NCBI GenBank assembly: GCA_964017185.1
Contig: OZ024870.1
Span: forward strand, 30,961,621 to 31,025,620
Length of the DNA stretch: 64,000 nucleotides
Direction of reading: 5' to 3'
Source: Rugalucina vietnamica
Taxonomy: Eukaryota; Mollusca; Bivalvia; Lucinida; Lucinidae
The notes beneath the pieces were generated by a model that worked only from the letters and a program-made list of their open reading frames with translations, was not told where the DNA came from and searched no databases. Below, one piece after another: positions 63,121-64,000 of the stretch. Positions within the stretch are counted from its first letter, which is position 1; every line of letters starts with the position of its first letter. A program made the translations under genes and the position numbers.

Positions 63121-63783
63121 CCATGCTAATTAAATGACTACTTTCATCGATGTGTAAAATTGCTAATACTGCACAAAGAAGACTGATCAAAGATGCAACT
63201 TGATTCAAAATGTTCTGATAATAAGAGAGATTTGCATTATAAATGTGTAAAATGTGCAGTTTAAAGTTTAGATTTATTCACAAAGGTGCCGACAATTAAT
63301 CACAAGACAATCTGGCAAACTGAATTTGCAATAATAACCGCAGGTGCTAAATGACAGTTAATTATTGCAATATCGTGTAATTTGCACAAGCAGACCCTAA
63401 TTTACAAATGGAAAAGGTAAATAGATAGCAGGCATTAGTACACTATTAAATATGGTCTTTGTGGACTTTTCTAACTGTCAACATAAGATTAAAGAGGCTT
63501 GAATTTACATCTAAAACACATGGGACCCTAAGCATCGGGATTATTTTGCGAAGTTTCACTGGCCTGAGAGAGACGATAGGGTTAATTTTCTACTAAACAG
63601 GTATGGTGATAGTCAGTGCGGGATGTTTAAATTGATATAAGTTAGTTTATTGTTAAACATCTAGTTTGTTAATCCAATGGGAAGGTTCAATGCAACAGTC
63701 TGCATGCTTAGTTTTTAACCCAATCACGGTTGATAACTATGCTGCCTTCTTTAATTGCACGCCGGTGGGTCGGGCGTCAGACT

Positions 63784-63946
63784 CTATGATGGCCCCGACT
63801 TAAAGCTATTCATTTTAGTTGGTTGGGGCCGGAGCTTCTTGTCTGTTGCTTGGCCCACCGGGGTGAAACTGATGTTTTTCTTTTGCTCCGGAGTTAGTAA
63901 GTTATTCGGCGCCCAGGGATCTCCATCGTCGGGCAGCTTACTGAAT
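63784..63946 (-). CDS. Probable terminal coding exon of a gene entering from the right edge (unknown)
   Basis: On the minus strand an acceptor (ACTCACAG) precedes an open frame of 53 codons plus a stop (TAG at 63786-63784). The encoded C-terminus is polar and proline-rich (KLPDDGDPWAPNNLLTPEQ, then SFTPVGQATDKKLRP). Local GC content is clearly above the surroundings, as at the other exons in this window. The same bases are also open on the plus strand, so strand rests on the acceptor, the coherent composition and the absence of a good plus-strand acceptor. I do not recognise the protein. Confidence 0.45.
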
Positions 63947-64000
63947 CTGTGAGTCCTGGTATTTGATTCATCAGGATGTTTATCATGATTTGTTTGTTCT

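Overview
The window is animal nuclear DNA, AT-rich and intron-rich, most likely from a bivalve mollusc. All coding exons found have GT/AG borders, genes are spread thinly between long introns, and the sequence is crowded with LINEs, tRNA-derived SINEs, MITEs and foldback elements. The species is an inference from repeat style and gene content; nothing here fixes it.

Genes. (1) 526-15871, minus strand: the 5' part of a hemicentin gene. Seven exons, phase-consistent, encode a signal peptide, a vWA domain, the hemicentin inter-domain region and the start of the first Ig domain; the gene runs off the left edge. (2) 22259-29490, minus strand: a complete ten-exon gene for an F-box/LRR protein of the FBXL6 type (504 residues), with a probable 5'UTR exon and four CCAAT boxes upstream. 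(3) 46203-60950, plus strand: three phase-compatible exons of a gene I do not recognise, with a 12.3 kb intron. (4) 63784-63946, minus strand: a probable last coding exon of a gene entering from the right edge.

Repeats by region. 1.4-5.6 kb: a 4.2 kb element with inverted terminal tandem arrays and a perfect 9-bp target duplication; nested in it are a second such element, a SINE and a smaller inverted-repeat element, plus large TATC/TTCC arrays. 6.5-15.5 kb: hemicentin introns with MITEs, an element sharing its sequence with one at 40.7 kb, SINEs and foldbacks. 15.9-22.2 kb: intergenic, with a large imperfect palindrome and a Tigger-like MITE. 29.9-46 kb: no host gene seen; a 5'-truncated LINE is cut by three later insertions, the largest (36911-39107) built of about 36 GGATATCC palindromes around a core with PIF/Harbinger-transposase remnants. 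46.3-58.6 kb: an intron of gene 3 holding an AGCTCACCTGAG-type repeat split by an 8.1 kb L1/Tx1-like LINE with an 11-bp target duplication. 61-63.1 kb: tandem repeats containing a mariner-like inverted-repeat element.

The genes have no operon-like relation. The notable content is the set of nested mobile elements: several unrelated families share one design, in which short tandem or palindromic units form long inverted terminal arrays. Several insertion borders can be checked internally, because removing the insert rejoins a reading frame or a repeat exactly.
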